NCBI RefSeq assembly: GCF_028623165.1
Contig: NZ_CP117768.1
Coordinates: 2,046,001-2,110,000, forward strand
Reading direction: 5' to 3'
DNA length: 64,000 nucleotides
From: Nostoc sp. UHCC 0926
GTDB taxonomy: Bacteria > Cyanobacteriota > Cyanobacteriia > Cyanobacteriales > Nostocaceae
A program made the translations under genes and the position numbers. The number at the start of each line of letters is the position of its first letter. Within the stretch, counting starts at the first letter, position 1. The notes beneath the pieces were generated by a model, which did no database searches, had not been told where the DNA came from, and worked only from the letters and a program-made list of their open reading frames with translations. Below are positions 1-9,772 of this stretch, piece after piece.

Positions 1-508
1 GGAAAATCTCAATTGAGATATAGATATTCTGTGTACCAAAATACAAAACATCAACTATTTTGGCGCTTCCAGGATTATAACTAGCAACTTACGTTAAGTA
101 AGTGAAAAATGTTTTTATTTGGTGACTTTTGGTGATTTTAGATTTTGGCATAGCTTTTCAATCCAAAACTGAAAATCCCAAATGCAAGTTGGACTCTTAA
201 AAAAGAATCCAGAACTCAGGAATCTTTTCGTGAAGAATTTAGAACCGCCACTAAATTCTTTTGCACCAAATTTTCAATTTGGCGTGGTGTTTCACCGTTT
301 ATTTAGGAGTCCTTCACTAGGCGTAGCAAGATTCCCGTAGGGGTACGGTTGACGCTGAAAGACTCGAAGAGGCTGCGCTCTCCCCCACACTACTTGCTAC
401 AACTTTAGTAATGTAAGCAAAGCAGTGGTTCCCCTTGGGTGATGACTCGTTGGCGCAGCCTCCCCAAGAGGTGAGATTGGGCTAATGAATTGTTCATTGT
501 TAAAATTA
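1..508. other. Intergenic, no gene seen
   Basis: No reading frame here looks like a gene on either strand. The stretch is AT-rich apart from about 310-400 and 430-470, which carry short GC-rich words (for example aggcgtagcaagattcccg) of the kind scattered between genes in Nostoc genomes. It lies downstream of the minus-strand petB-petD pair. Confidence 0.5.
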
Positions 509-566
509 ACGCCTGTAAATTTATTTCAAAAGCACATCTGCATATGCTCTTGAAACTCACAGGCGT
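509..566 (-). terminator. Probable terminator of petD
   Basis: An 8-bp perfect stem (acgcctgt at 509-516 with acaggcgt at 559-566) encloses a second stem (tttcaaaagca with tgctcttgaaa, one mismatch). Read on the minus strand it begins about 24 nt after the petD stop and is followed by a T-rich run (taatttt). Position and shape fit a factor-independent terminator for the petB-petD transcript. This is inferred from sequence only. Confidence 0.6.
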
Positions 567-589
567 CAAAGCACTTTGTGGTGACTAAT

Positions 590-1072
590 TTAGAATAGTC
601 CCAAGGTCAAAGATTTATCCAATGGCAAGGCAGCACCAATACCCAGCCACAGGGTGACAAGGGTACCAAAGAGGAATACTGTGGTTGCAACTGGACGGCG
701 GAAAGGGTTTTGGAACTTATTGACGTTCTCAATAAAGGGAACGAGGATTAGCCCCACTGGTACCGAACCCATTGCTAACACTCCTAAAAGTTTGTTAGGA
801 AGCGATCGCAAAATCTGGAAAACTGGATACAAGTACCACTCCGGCAAAATTTCCAATGGTGTGGCGAAAGGATTTGCTGGTTCACCATTCATGGCGGGAT
901 CTAGCACAGCTAGAGCCACGATTGCAGCGAACGAACCCATGATCACGATTGGAAAGACGTAAAGTAGGTCATTAGGCCAAGCGGGTTCACCATAGTAGTT
1001 GTGACCCATGCCTTTAGCGAGTTTGGCTCTTAACTGAGGATCGCTCAGGTCAGGTTTTTTTTGTGTTGACAT
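590..1072 (-). CDS. petD: Cytochrome b6-f complex subunit IV
   Basis: The 160-residue protein has the usual length and three hydrophobic segments (about 37-57, 92-113 and 126-148). The PEWY motif that lines the plastoquinol-oxidising Qo site is at residues 77-80. Subunit IV is homologous to the C-terminal half of mitochondrial cytochrome b and pairs with cytochrome b6 in the thylakoid complex that passes electrons from plastoquinol to plastocyanin or cytochrome c6. petB lies 260 bp upstream on the same strand, the normal cyanobacterial petB-petD order. The start is the ATG preceded by aggagagc. A hairpin follows the stop. Confidence 0.97.
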   Translation of the reverse strand: MSTQKKPDLSDPQLRAKLAKGMGHNYYGEPAWPNDLLYVFPIVIMGSFAAIVALAVLDPAMNGEPANPFATPLEILPEWYLYPVFQILRSLPNKLLGVLAMGSVPVGLILVPFIENVNKFQNPFRRPVATTVFLFGTLVTLWLGIGAALPLDKSLTLGLF

Positions 1073-1333
1073 TTTGAAATGTGCTCTCCTGCTTAAGTTA
1101 AATTAAAGCATTTGTGAAAGCTATCAGCTACTAGGCAACCCTAACAGGCGGTAAACAGCGTTTCGTTTGTCTATCTCCGGTCAGCCGCCTGGAGGGTTTC
1201 TACAGCTTTCGGCTTCAGATACAAGTGTTTGTTTTTGGAACTTATGTGCAATTAATTTCTTGTGTTTCATAAGTTTAGAACAAACAACTTGATCTGAAAA
1301 CTGATAAATGTTGCCTTTCGCTAATAGCTGAGA
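1073..1333 (-). other. petB-petD intercistronic region
   Basis: This 261-bp spacer holds no gene. Near petD, on the minus strand, it has the ribosome-binding region gcaggagagcac. In the middle is a GC-richer part with short self-complementary words (aggcggtaaacagcg, cagccgcctggagg) that could fold in the transcript. It may influence the relative yield of PetB and PetD; no specific motif is recognised. Confidence 0.35.
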
Positions 1334-1981
1334 TTACAAAGGACCCGAAATGCCTTGCTTGCGGATCATCAAGAAGTGAAACAGCATGAAGACTGCAATC
1401 AACCAAGGCAGCACAAAGGTGTGGGCGCTGTAGTAACGAGTTAGTGTTGCTTGACCAACACTCGAACCGCCGCGCAGCAAGTCGGAGATCAGAACGCCAA
1501 CCACAGGAATTGCTTCTGGTACGCCGCTAACGATTTTCACAGCCCAGTAGCCAACTTGGTCCCAAGGTAAGGAGTAGCCTGTTACTCCAAAGGAAACTGT
1601 AATCACAGCCAGGATGACGCCACTTATCCAGGTCAATTCGCGGGGCTTTTTGAAACCACCTGTCAGGTAAACCCGGAAGGTGTGCAAAATCATCATCAAT
1701 ACCATCATGCTGGCAGACCAACGATGGATGGAGCGAATTAGCCAACCGAAGTTTACTTCATTCATGATGTACTGCACTGAAGAAAAAGCTTCAGCGACTG
1801 TTGGCCTGTAGTAGAACGTCATGGCAAATCCAGTGGCAAACTGGATGAGAAAGCAAACCAAGGTAATTCCACCCAGGCAGTAAAAGATATTGACGTGAGG
1901 AGGGACGTACTTGCTAGTGACGTCTTCGGCGAGTGCCTGAATTTCCAGGCGTTCCTCAAACCAGTCGTAAACATTGGCCAT
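1334..1981 (-). CDS. petB: Cytochrome b6
   Basis: The 215-residue protein is full length with four membrane helices. The four haem-b ligands are in place: His86 and His100 in the second helix ([19 protein letters not shown]), and His187 and His202 in the fourth ([18 protein letters not shown]). Cys35 (NIFYCLGG), which covalently holds the extra c-type haem of b6-f complexes, is also present. It is the core redox subunit of the thylakoid b6-f complex. It is first in the petB-petD unit and is divergent from ctpA. Confidence 0.98.
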   Translation of the reverse strand: MANVYDWFEERLEIQALAEDVTSKYVPPHVNIFYCLGGITLVCFLIQFATGFAMTFYYRPTVAEAFSSVQYIMNEVNFGWLIRSIHRWSASMMVLMMILHTFRVYLTGGFKKPRELTWISGVILAVITVSFGVTGYSLPWDQVGYWAVKIVSGVPEAIPVVGVLISDLLRGGSSVGQATLTRYYSAHTFVLPWLIAVFMLFHFLMIRKQGISGPL

Positions 1982-2530
1982 ACAATCTCAAGTCCCTAAG
2001 AATCGGTTGCGGTTGATAAATCCCGAAGTTCTAAATCGGCGACCAAAGTTCCGATAAGACCCAAGCCTTGGCATCCTGCGGATTCGCCTTTAGGCTTTCC
2101 TGTTCCCCATTGGCGATAGCGTCTTTGCTGGAGTTGTCGTTACCGAGGAGTAGGGTAGCAGCAGAATTGTCTACGGACTTCTCAGAAGCCGCCGCTTAGA
2201 CTTCTCTCCCAATTAACAATTTTGGGATTTTAGTAAAGGAGAGTTTTTTTGTTTGCTTGTCAGCTTTCAGCGTGCTAAGAGTCTTCAGAAACTTTACACT
2301 CTGTAAAGAAGGAATATATTGCGATCTCTTTACGCCCCTGCACAGAAAATGGTGGACACAAAGTAGATTTTATCCTTTGGTGAGTGAATACAACGCATCA
2401 GTTGAGTGAACAACTTGATGAGAGAAATGCACCACTTCTATAAAAAAAGTAACATAATCGAGAGATAGATTTCATCACCAACAGGGCAAGTGAGCATTTC
2501 TAGGCAATTTGGGTTGAGGTGGAATTGATA
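1982..2530. promoter_or_regulatory. Divergent petB / ctpA upstream region
   Basis: About 550 bp separate the divergent petB and ctpA starts and should hold both promoters. The petB side contains GC-rich dispersed words (about 2085-2210). The part next to ctpA is AT-rich, with candidate -10-like text (cataat at about 2452-2457). No transcription-factor site is confidently recognised. Confidence 0.4.
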
Positions 2531-3775
2531 ATGGGGTTCATGAACAAACAAGTCTTTCGGGTTGGATTTTCATTGTTAATGGCGTTTTGGCTGGCGTTTG
2601 GTACGCTCACCCAGCCAGTGATGGCTTTGACGACGGAACAAAAGCTGGTTTCCGAAGTTTGGCGAATTGTTAATCGCACTTATCTAGATGAGACGTTTAA
2701 TCATCAAAACTGGGCGGCAGTCCGGCAAAAGGCTCTAGAGAAGCCGCTGTCGGACTCAAATGCCAGTTATGCGGCAATTGGGAGGATGCTCCAGAGCCTC
2801 GACGATCCTTTTACCCGCTTTTTAGATCCGGAACAGTACCGCAGCTTACAGGTCAATACTTCTGGGGAACTGACTGGGGTAGGATTACAAATTGCCCTAA
2901 ATGTTAAGACTGGGAAGTTAGAAGTAGTGGCTCCGATAGCAGGTTCACCAGCAGATAAAGCGGGGATTAGACCACGCGATCGCATTCTCAAAATTGAAGG
3001 CGTCTCCACAGAAAATCTCACCCTTGATGAAGCTGCGACCAGAATGCGTGGGCCGAGTGGCAGCCTTGTCACTCTCCTGATCGAACGCGACAAAGAGCCA
3101 GAAACAGAAATTAGACTTATACGCGATCGCATTGCTCTTAACCCTGTAGTTTCCGAATTGCGTGTTTCCACTAAGGGTACGCCCATTGGCTACCTTCGCC
3201 TCACTCAATTCAATGCCAACGCCTCAACGGAATTGGCACACGCTATCTCTAGTCTAGAAAAAAAAGGCGCTGCTGCCTACATTCTCGATTTGCGAAATAA
3301 TCCTGGGGGACTATTGCAATCAGGAATTGAAATCGCCCGTCTGTGGTTAGACTCTGGTACTATTGTCTACACTGTTAACCGACAAGGGATTCAAGGTAGT
3401 TTTGAAGCGTCTGGATCAGCCCTGACAAACGCTCCTCTCGTTATTTTGGTAAATCAAGGAAGTGCCAGTGCTAGTGAGATTCTCGCCGGCGCACTGCAAG
3501 ATAACCGTCGTGCTCAGTTGGTAGGCGAAACCACCTTTGGCAAGGGACTAATTCAATCCTTATTTGAATTGTCAGATGGCTCCGGCTTGGCAGTCACAAT
3601 TGCTAAGTACGAAACTCCTCAACACCGGGATATTAATAAACTAGGTATTAAGCCAGATAAAGTGATTTCCCAAGACCCAATTAACCGCGAACAGATTGGC
3701 ACCCCAGAGGATCTGCAATATCAAGCAGCGGTGGAACTTTTGGTTGAAAACTCGGTGGTGGCGGGAAAGACTTAA
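2531..3775 (+). CDS. ctpA: C-terminal processing serine protease (S41)
   Basis: A signal sequence or N-terminal membrane segment (to about QPVMA) is followed by a PDZ domain (about 115-190) and the S41 protease core. In the longest frame the nucleophile is Ser317 (GSASASE) and the general base Lys342 (GETTFGKGL); their 25-residue spacing matches the Ser/Lys dyad of D1-processing proteases. This family trims the C-terminus of the photosystem II protein D1 on the lumenal side so that the manganese cluster can assemble. The frame is open from a GTG at 2519; the ATG at 2531 is preferred because GAGG lies 13 nt before it, and a second ATG at 2540 is possible. CtpB or CtpC paralogues cannot be excluded. 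Confidence 0.9.
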   Translation: MGFMNKQVFRVGFSLLMAFWLAFGTLTQPVMALTTEQKLVSEVWRIVNRTYLDETFNHQNWAAVRQKALEKPLSDSNASYAAIGRMLQSLDDPFTRFLDPEQYRSLQVNTSGELTGVGLQIALNVKTGKLEVVAPIAGSPADKAGIRPRDRILKIEGVSTENLTLDEAATRMRGPSGSLVTLLIERDKEPETEIRLIRDRIALNPVVSELRVSTKGTPIGYLRLTQFNANASTELAHAISSLEKKGAAAYILDLRNNPGGLLQSGIEIARLWLDSGTIVYTVNRQGIQGSFEASGSALTNAPLVILVNQGSASASEILAGALQDNRRAQLVGETTFGKGLIQSLFELSDGSGLAVTIAKYETPQHRDINKLGIKPDKVISQDPINREQIGTPEDLQYQAAVELLVENSVVAGKT

Positions 3776-3805
3776 AAAGCTACTAGAAGTTAGGAGTTTG
3801 CCTTG

Positions 3806-3826
3806 TTCCCAGTCTCTGACTGGGAA
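3806..3826 (+). terminator. Hairpin downstream of ctpA
   Basis: A perfect 9-bp stem (ttcccagtc / gactgggaa) with a 3-nt loop starts 30 nt after the ctpA stop. There is no strong T-run after it, so it may be a weak terminator or an RNA-stabilising hairpin. Confidence 0.4.
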
Positions 3827-4054
3827 TAACCAAATAAATTGTTATCCGATAGCTCTTGAACGTATTGCTGCCTATAAATACGAGCACATCTAGACCATAG
3901 AAACCAGAGTCTTCCATCAAACGCAACAGCTTTTTGTGCTGAACTTGCTTTTTGTTAGTAACTATGAGATATTTTATCTGAGATTTGAAATACTGTATTA
4001 CTATCGAATTGCTGTAAATTACTGATAAGTACTAGGGTGTATTAACTTTTTGAC

Positions 4055-4735
4055 ATGAATTTAAGTTTTTTCAGAAAGCATTCACTGTTGTTTGTCATAA
4101 TAATTTTCTTTGGGCTTTTTTTCAGTAGTACAGTAGTTGCTGCCAACTTAAAATTGTATTTCGCTGCTCATAACTCTGGATCACTACAATCAGCAAATCC
4201 TCAAGCTATTACGAGCGCAGATCAACAACTACGTGTAGATAAATTACTAAAATTGATCCAGCAGCGATTGTTAATTGCACATGATGTAGCCCGGTGGAAA
4301 TGGAATCACAAACGTCCTATTGAGGATCTAAAGCGCGAACAAGAGTTGCTTTTAAAGGTTAGGCAACAAGCAAAAATCTATAGTCTAGAACCCGATACAG
4401 TTGCAGCATTTTTTAAAGCACAAATAGAAGCAGGAAAACTCATTCAAACAGTTGATTTTCAAAACTGGCAAAAGCAAGGCATTAAATCTTTTCCTAACGC
4501 GCCAGACTTAAACCAAACATTACGACCATCGTTAGATAAATTAAACACAGAATTTGTCTTTGCTTTAACAGAAGTGACTTCTGTTGTAGGTTGTTCGCAG
4601 ATACGGGAATTAATTCAGTCACGTTCTCAGGTGATTATTCAGGGAGATGGTATTGATCAGCAAGTACAGAGCCTAGCAATTTCACCCCTGCTGAAATTTC
4701 CAAGCGCTTCTTGCAAAGTGCGTAACTCCCGTTGA
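4055..4735 (+). CDS. Secreted chorismate mutase, AroQ-gamma type
   Basis: The 226-residue protein begins with a clear signal peptide (hydrophobic 9-27, ending SSTVVAA). The mature part has the all-helical AroQ pattern: LLKLIQQRLLIAHDVARWKW at about 64-83, then NHKRPIEDLKREQELL and a helix containing FFKAQIEAGKLIQ. These resemble the exported chorismate mutase of Mycobacterium tuberculosis (VAAFKW, PIED, FDDQI). The enzyme rearranges chorismate to prephenate; the signal implies action in the periplasm or outside. Two cysteines (in VVGCSQ and ASCKVR) could form a disulphide. It stands alone, with no aro genes beside it. The family call is good; the physiological role is unknown. Confidence 0.75.
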   Translation: MNLSFFRKHSLLFVIIIFFGLFFSSTVVAANLKLYFAAHNSGSLQSANPQAITSADQQLRVDKLLKLIQQRLLIAHDVARWKWNHKRPIEDLKREQELLLKVRQQAKIYSLEPDTVAAFFKAQIEAGKLIQTVDFQNWQKQGIKSFPNAPDLNQTLRPSLDKLNTEFVFALTEVTSVVGCSQIRELIQSRSQVIIQGDGIDQQVQSLAISPLLKFPSASCKVRNSR

Positions 4736-4877
4736 TCGGGCTAGTGACACTCTAATACCAATGCGAAGTAAGCCAATTCTATCCCTAAAGGGAGGGACTT
4801 TGTAGTAGCCCTAAGCTATCTATATTGAGAGAACAACACCGAGGAACTGTCAAATGCCAAAGTGCGCTGCCACGATT

Positions 4878-4898
4878 CAGGGAGGCTCTGCCTCCCTG
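4878..4898. terminator. Hairpin between convergent genes
   Basis: A perfect 9-bp GC-rich stem (cagggaggc / gcctccctg) with a 3-nt loop sits between the convergent chorismate mutase and kinase genes. It could end transcription from both sides, although no clear T-run adjoins it. Confidence 0.4.
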
Positions 4899-4924
4899 TA
4901 TTGTGTTAACTGTTGAGCAGAGTT

Positions 4925-7900
4925 CTAGGAATTTCGATAAAGTTGGGCATTTTGCAGAGAAATTGCGACTTGAGCGCAAAGTAGGTTGAGCAGTTCGACG
5001 CGATCGCTGGTAAATGCTCCAGTTGCTAAATTGTTTTCTAAGTACAACACGCCCAACAACTTACCTTGATCCAAAATCGGGCTACACAAGACACTCTTGG
5101 GCTGCTGTTGCTGAATGTAGGGGTCATTGATTAATTGTGGATGCACCGTGGCATCAATAATCACTGCTGGTTCTAAGCTGCGTTTGACGGTATTAATTAA
5201 GCTAACTGGCACATCAACAGAGTCTTCAACAGGCTCTGGATTGAGCAACATTGGGTAAAAATTGATGTGGGTAATTCCCTGGTTCTGTAGAAAGGAAAGC
5301 TGTGCTGACGCCTGAATCAGTAAACGACCTGACTCCAAAAGCATGAACACACACTTATCAGCTCCCGCATTTTCAATGACAATATGCAGCAATACTGAGA
5401 GCAGTTTTTCGAGTTCGATTTCGCCAGAAAGGGTTTGGGAAACTTTGAGAATGGTAGCTAAATCTAAAGCAACAGAGACGCTGCTACTACTAGAAGTGGC
5501 AGAACTGCTAGAGGTGAGACTTTCTAATGTAAAGATAGTTTCGTTGGTTGAGAGGGGAGAACGGGTTTGCTGGAGGATGGGGGCGAGTAATTGGGGATAG
5601 CGTTTTTCCAGGTCGGCGACTTTGGCTTTAGCACCCCAGCGAGCATAGCCATAGTAGGCTTGGGTCATATAGTCTTGAGCAATCCGTTCTTTGCCCCAGT
5701 TGAAGTAAAATTTGGCGGCTAGTTCATTGGCAAGTGCTTCTTCTTGGATGTAGCCTTGTTCTTTGGCTCCTTTGATGGCGCGATCGTAATAGTCTATTGC
5801 TTCTGCCCGATTGCCTAAGACCCGATACCGCTCGGCTTCCACCAAATCAAATTTGTGTTGAAAATTCATCGGTGCATGGGTTGCCCAGTAGTTGAGTTTT
5901 TCTTGGTTGGCAGCGATGCATTCCTTTATCTGCTGCTGTTCTAGGGCTGAGAGTTGTCCAAACCATGCTAGTTGGGCTAAAGACTCATAGAAATGAAAGA
6001 TGGGTACATATAAAAAAGCAAGGATAGCATCCAAATACTGTCTTGCCTGCCCAGCCTGTTCTACGGCTTGTTCAAACTCTGAAAACAGATAGGACACAAC
6101 CAGTTTGTTAATCCACAGCAATGCTAATCCGGTGCGATCGCCCGTTGCTTGATGTAATGGAAGTTGATGCTGCTCATTGTAGGCTGCACCGCTCAACACC
6201 ACAACGTCATCCGCATCCCCCATTAAATTCAGCAGAATTTGTCGAATCAACTGGGAATAGGTCAGAGTTAGATTTTGCTTGAGATACTTGAGCGCTTCAC
6301 AGTATTCGACAATTTCCGACTCTAGTTGCCTTAAGTTCTGCCCTGTCAAATAGGAGTAAAAACCGTAGTTATACGCAGAGTAACCCGCGAAAGCCAGATC
6401 GCCCACGTCTAAACAACTACAATAGGCAATCTGTAAGGGGTGTAATGTTTCACGCAGGTGCATTTTCCAATGCCTTGTATACACACAGACTAGTAATAAA
6501 GTTTTCCCCTTCAATTCTGAATTTTGATATCGTGATAGCAGGTCGAGGGCTAACTGACCAAATTCATAACCTAGTTCAACGTTTCCCAACACACCACACA
6601 TCAATATCCCATAAGAGGCATAGCTAAAGGTCGAGGTTGATTCATTGCCATAGACGACGGACAGATAAACCTTTTTTAAAATCACCAGTAAATACAGCAG
6701 TGGCTCAAACAGATAAGCGCAGGGTGCTACTGATGTCAAAATTCGAGCCGCCGCCAGGATGTTCGCATCCATTGCTTCGCTGAGGTTGAGTAACTTGGTC
6801 GGTAACCGCTCTCCAATCATATCTGAGACGTTACTAAAGGCATTCGCCACATCGTCCTGGGTAGGTGCTGCGGGCAGTTCTACTCCCAATTGCTTTAAGA
6901 TGGCAAGGGCTGTTGCGATCGCTTGGGCAAACTGACCTTGAGCAGTTAATGCCTCAATCTTCACCTCATAAATGCTGATTTGATCTAATGGAGTTTTGGC
7001 GTGGTTCAGGACAAGGCTAGCGAAGCCTGCCATCTGCTCTAAGTCACCGGCCAAATAGGCGGCTTCTGTGGCGACTTGATGGAGTGCTAGCGTCAACTCA
7101 TACTGATGCTGCCAACTGTTTTGGGCGAGTAACCCAATGCCCACCTGGGCATATTTGCAGGCGGCAGTATAGGCGATCGCTGTTTTTGCCTTGCGGCTTG
7201 CCATCAGGTTGAACTGGGCGAGGGCTTGACGTTCTGCGGATTGGATCAATTCAGCCGCAACGTTGAGTTGACTGACGATTTCAAAAATGCGTTCTTCCCG
7301 GTTGCTTTCGGGGGTGTTACTCAGGAGTAACTGTCCAATTTTTAGGTGAACGGGTTGTTTTTCTTCGCTGGGAATCAGGGAGTATGCCGCTTGCTGGACG
7401 CGATCGTGCAAGAATTTGTAAACACAGGTGTTAACCTTCTGTGCTGATGTTTGGACTGTAGCGGCTAATGGCTCGGTTTGATAAAACTTGTAAACCTGAT
7501 TGGTTGGAATGACAAATCCTTCTTGCAATGCTCTCCACAAGTCCGAAGCGGTTTCTGTCTCTGACTTCTGATAAACGATCGCCAGCGTTGCTAAATCAAA
7601 CTGATTGCCAATACAGGCTGCCAGTTTAAGTATCGCTTGCGTTTGGGTGGGCAACTTTTGCAGTTGAATTGCCATGAACTCAACAACATTATCTGTTAGG
7701 GCAAGTGATGTCTCTTGACTCGCTGCTGCGCCTTTGGGCACTTGTGCCAGATCAAACTGCCACAAACCTGTATGCCAATCAAAGGTAATTCCGCCTTCCT
7801 CATGTAATACCTTGAGAAACTGGGTTGTAAAAAAGGGATTCCCTTTAGCTTTTTGATAAACTAATCCAGTTAATGGCAGGGCAACTTCTGTCAAACAACT

Positions 7901-9523
7901 CAATGTATCGGCAATCAAACTATTCACATCTGTCTGACTCAAAGGAGCTAATGTAATGGTGCTGACCGTGGCTTCCTTCTCAATCTCTTGCAGGGTAAGC
8001 ATCAACGGATGAGCCGCAAATACTTCGTTATCGCGGTATGCGCCAATAATCAACAGATAACCCCTCAAGGTTTCACCCATCAACAGCCTGATCAAATTCA
8101 GGGATGCTGAATCTGCCCACTGTAAATCATCGAGGAACAACACCAACGGATGCTCTATTGTGGTGAACACCTGAATAAACTTGACAAACAGCAAATTGAA
8201 GCGGTTCTGTGCAGCATTACCCGATAATTCTGGTGCAGGCGGTTGCTTGCCAATAATCTGTTCTAATTCTGGAATCACTTCAATCATCACCTGTCCACTC
8301 TCAGACATTGCAGACAGAATTTTGTTTCGCCACTGCTCTAGTTGAGCATCGCTTTGACTGAGCAACTGTGCCATCAAGTCGCGGAAAGCTTGCACAAAGG
8401 CAGACATGGGAATGTTGCGATTGAACTGGTCATATTTCCCTTTGATGAAGTACCCATTCCACCGGACGATGGGCTTATGCACTTCATTTACCACGGCAGT
8501 TTTGCCAATGCCGGAGAAACCTGCTACCAACATCAATTCTGATGCACCATTGGCAACTCGCCCAAATACCTCCAGTAAGGTTTCTACTTCCGGTTCCCGT
8601 CCGTAGAGTTTTTCTCTGATTAGAAAGCGATCGCTATTATCGTGCTGTCCTAAATCAAACCAACTATGTTTGCCTGTTTTCCACCATTGTTCTAAGCAGG
8701 TCACTAAGTCATATTTTAGTCCCAGCGCACTCTGGTAGCGGTCTTCGGCGTTCTTCGCCATCAACTTGCAGATGATCTCTCCCAGCATCAAGGGCATTTC
8801 GGAGTTGAGATTACAGATAGAGTCAGGCTGTTTGGCAATATGGCAATGCACCAACTCCATCGGCTTATCGGACTCAAAGGGCAGTTGTCCACTCAGTAGT
8901 TCAAAGAAAGTCACACCTAATGAATAGAAGTCGCTGCGGTAGTCAATGCCCCGGTTCATCCGTCCAGTTTGCTCTGGCGACAGATACGCCAGCGTTCCCT
9001 CCAGTCTGTTGGGACTTTGGATCTCTTGGGTTTCTCGTGGTAAAAGCGAGGCAATACTGAAGTCAATCAGCTTAATTTTTTTGGTGTCAGGATGAATCAG
9101 GATGTGGGCTGGCTTGATGTCTTTGTGAATGATGTGCTGTTGATGTAACTCGTGTAAAGTGTCTATCAGTTGCAGCGCAATTGGGAGGAATCGCTTTAAA
9201 GTCAGTGATCGTCCTTGGCTAAATTCCCGTAAGGAAATGCCACCAAAGTCTTCCATGACTAGGGCGTAGCCGTTTTGATAGAGTTCCAAGCTGTAGGGTT
9301 TAATGATGCTAGGAATATCTAGGTTTTTGGCGATCGCATATTGGTTGCTAAACTGTACTAATTCGCTGAAACTGGGGTATTCTCGTTTTAAGAGCTTGAT
9401 GATGACTGGTTGGCGATCAGATTCTCGTACTGCCCGATACACTTGAGTGCGAGAACTTGAATAAAGTCGCTCTCTGATTTGGTAGCCAGCGATCCTTATA
9501 CTTCCATCAAGTTTTGCGCTCAT
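4925..9523 (-). CDS. Ser/Thr kinase - AAA ATPase - GAF signalling protein
   Basis: This 1532-residue protein has three recognisable parts. Residues about 10-270 are a Ser/Thr kinase: Lys in VIIKLLK, catalytic loop IIHKDIKPAHIL, and the magnesium motif changed from DFG to DFS (KLIDFSIAS). About 300-600 is an AAA_16/STAND-type ATPase with Walker A GFSGIGKT and Walker B LVLFLDDLQWAD. A long helical region follows, then a GAF domain at about 1365-1530. This is the layout of the HstK-type proteins of heterocystous cyanobacteria, but those usually go on into a histidine kinase, whereas this protein stops a few residues after the GAF domain (NAQLYRNS). Cytosolic; substrate and signal are unknown. 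It is transcribed alone, towards the chorismate mutase gene. Confidence 0.85.
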   Translation of the reverse strand: MSAKLDGSIRIAGYQIRERLYSSSRTQVYRAVRESDRQPVIIKLLKREYPSFSELVQFSNQYAIAKNLDIPSIIKPYSLELYQNGYALVMEDFGGISLREFSQGRSLTLKRFLPIALQLIDTLHELHQQHIIHKDIKPAHILIHPDTKKIKLIDFSIASLLPRETQEIQSPNRLEGTLAYLSPEQTGRMNRGIDYRSDFYSLGVTFFELLSGQLPFESDKPMELVHCHIAKQPDSICNLNSEMPLMLGEIICKLMAKNAEDRYQSALGLKYDLVTCLEQWWKTGKHSWFDLGQHDNSDRFLIREKLYGREPEVETLLEVFGRVANGASELMLVAGFSGIGKTAVVNEVHKPIVRWNGYFIKGKYDQFNRNIPMSAFVQAFRDLMAQLLSQSDAQLEQWRNKILSAMSESGQVMIEVIPELEQIIGKQPPAPELSGNAAQNRFNLLFVKFIQVFTTIEHPLVLFLDDLQWADSASLNLIRLLMGETLRGYLLIIGAYRDNEVFAAHPLMLTLQEIEKEATVSTITLAPLSQTDVNSLIADTLSCLTEVALPLTGLVYQKAKGNPFFTTQFLKVLHEEGGITFDWHTGLWQFDLAQVPKGAAASQETSLALTDNVVEFMAIQLQKLPTQTQAILKLAACIGNQFDLATLAIVYQKSETETASDLWRALQEGFVIPTNQVYKFYQTEPLAATVQTSAQKVNTCVYKFLHDRVQQAAYSLIPSEEKQPVHLKIGQLLLSNTPESNREERIFEIVSQLNVAAELIQSAERQALAQFNLMASRKAKTAIAYTAACKYAQVGIGLLAQNSWQHQYELTLALHQVATEAAYLAGDLEQMAGFASLVLNHAKTPLDQISIYEVKIEALTAQGQFAQAIATALAILKQLGVELPAAPTQDDVANAFSNVSDMIGERLPTKLLNLSEAMDANILAAARILTSVAPCAYLFEPLLYLLVILKKVYLSVVYGNESTSTFSYASYGILMCGVLGNVELGYEFGQLALDLLSRYQNSELKGKTLLLVCVYTRHWKMHLRETLHPLQIAYCSCLDVGDLAFAGYSAYNYGFYSYLTGQNLRQLESEIVEYCEALKYLKQNLTLTYSQLIRQILLNLMGDADDVVVLSGAAYNEQHQLPLHQATGDRTGLALLWINKLVVSYLFSEFEQAVEQAGQARQYLDAILAFLYVPIFHFYESLAQLAWFGQLSALEQQQIKECIAANQEKLNYWATHAPMNFQHKFDLVEAERYRVLGNRAEAIDYYDRAIKGAKEQGYIQEEALANELAAKFYFNWGKERIAQDYMTQAYYGYARWGAKAKVADLEKRYPQLLAPILQQTRSPLSTNETIFTLESLTSSSSATSSSSSVSVALDLATILKVSQTLSGEIELEKLLSVLLHIVIENAGADKCVFMLLESGRLLIQASAQLSFLQNQGITHINFYPMLLNPEPVEDSVDVPVSLINTVKRSLEPAVIIDATVHPQLINDPYIQQQQPKSVLCSPILDQGKLLGVLYLENNLATGAFTSDRVELLNLLCAQVAISLQNAQLYRNS

Positions 9524-9614
9524 AAATTTTTACGAGAATTCCTCTGTACTAAGGTTAGAATTCCCCAGAGAACATATTTTTTAACTTATATTTTACACCA
9601 GTATCAACAACCGC

Positions 9615-9709
9615 TATACCAATTATCTATGAGGTTGCATAGGACAAGGGGATTTTGCCCCAAGTCTGACCAAGCCTGATTTTGTGCAGTTTCACAAAGA
9701 ATTGGTATA
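9615..9709. mobile_element. 95-bp MITE-like element, copy 1
   Basis: The element is bounded by perfect 10-bp inverted repeats, tataccaatt at 9615-9624 and aattggtata at 9700-9709. Its interior (attttgcc..aagtctga.caagc.tgat.ttgtgcagttt) recurs at 51791-51874, including the right terminal repeat. It has no coding capacity. Repeats ending in TACCAATT are common between genes in Nostocales. Confidence 0.6.
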
Positions 9710-9772
9710 AGTCCTATAAGTTAACAAACGTTGGAAAATTTGCAGCATTGAGGATTGGGAACTTGGGATAAG

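Noticed and set aside
654-962. 102-residue plus-strand frame across petD
   Set aside because: It is antisense to petD, which has unmistakable protein sequence; the frame is a shadow.
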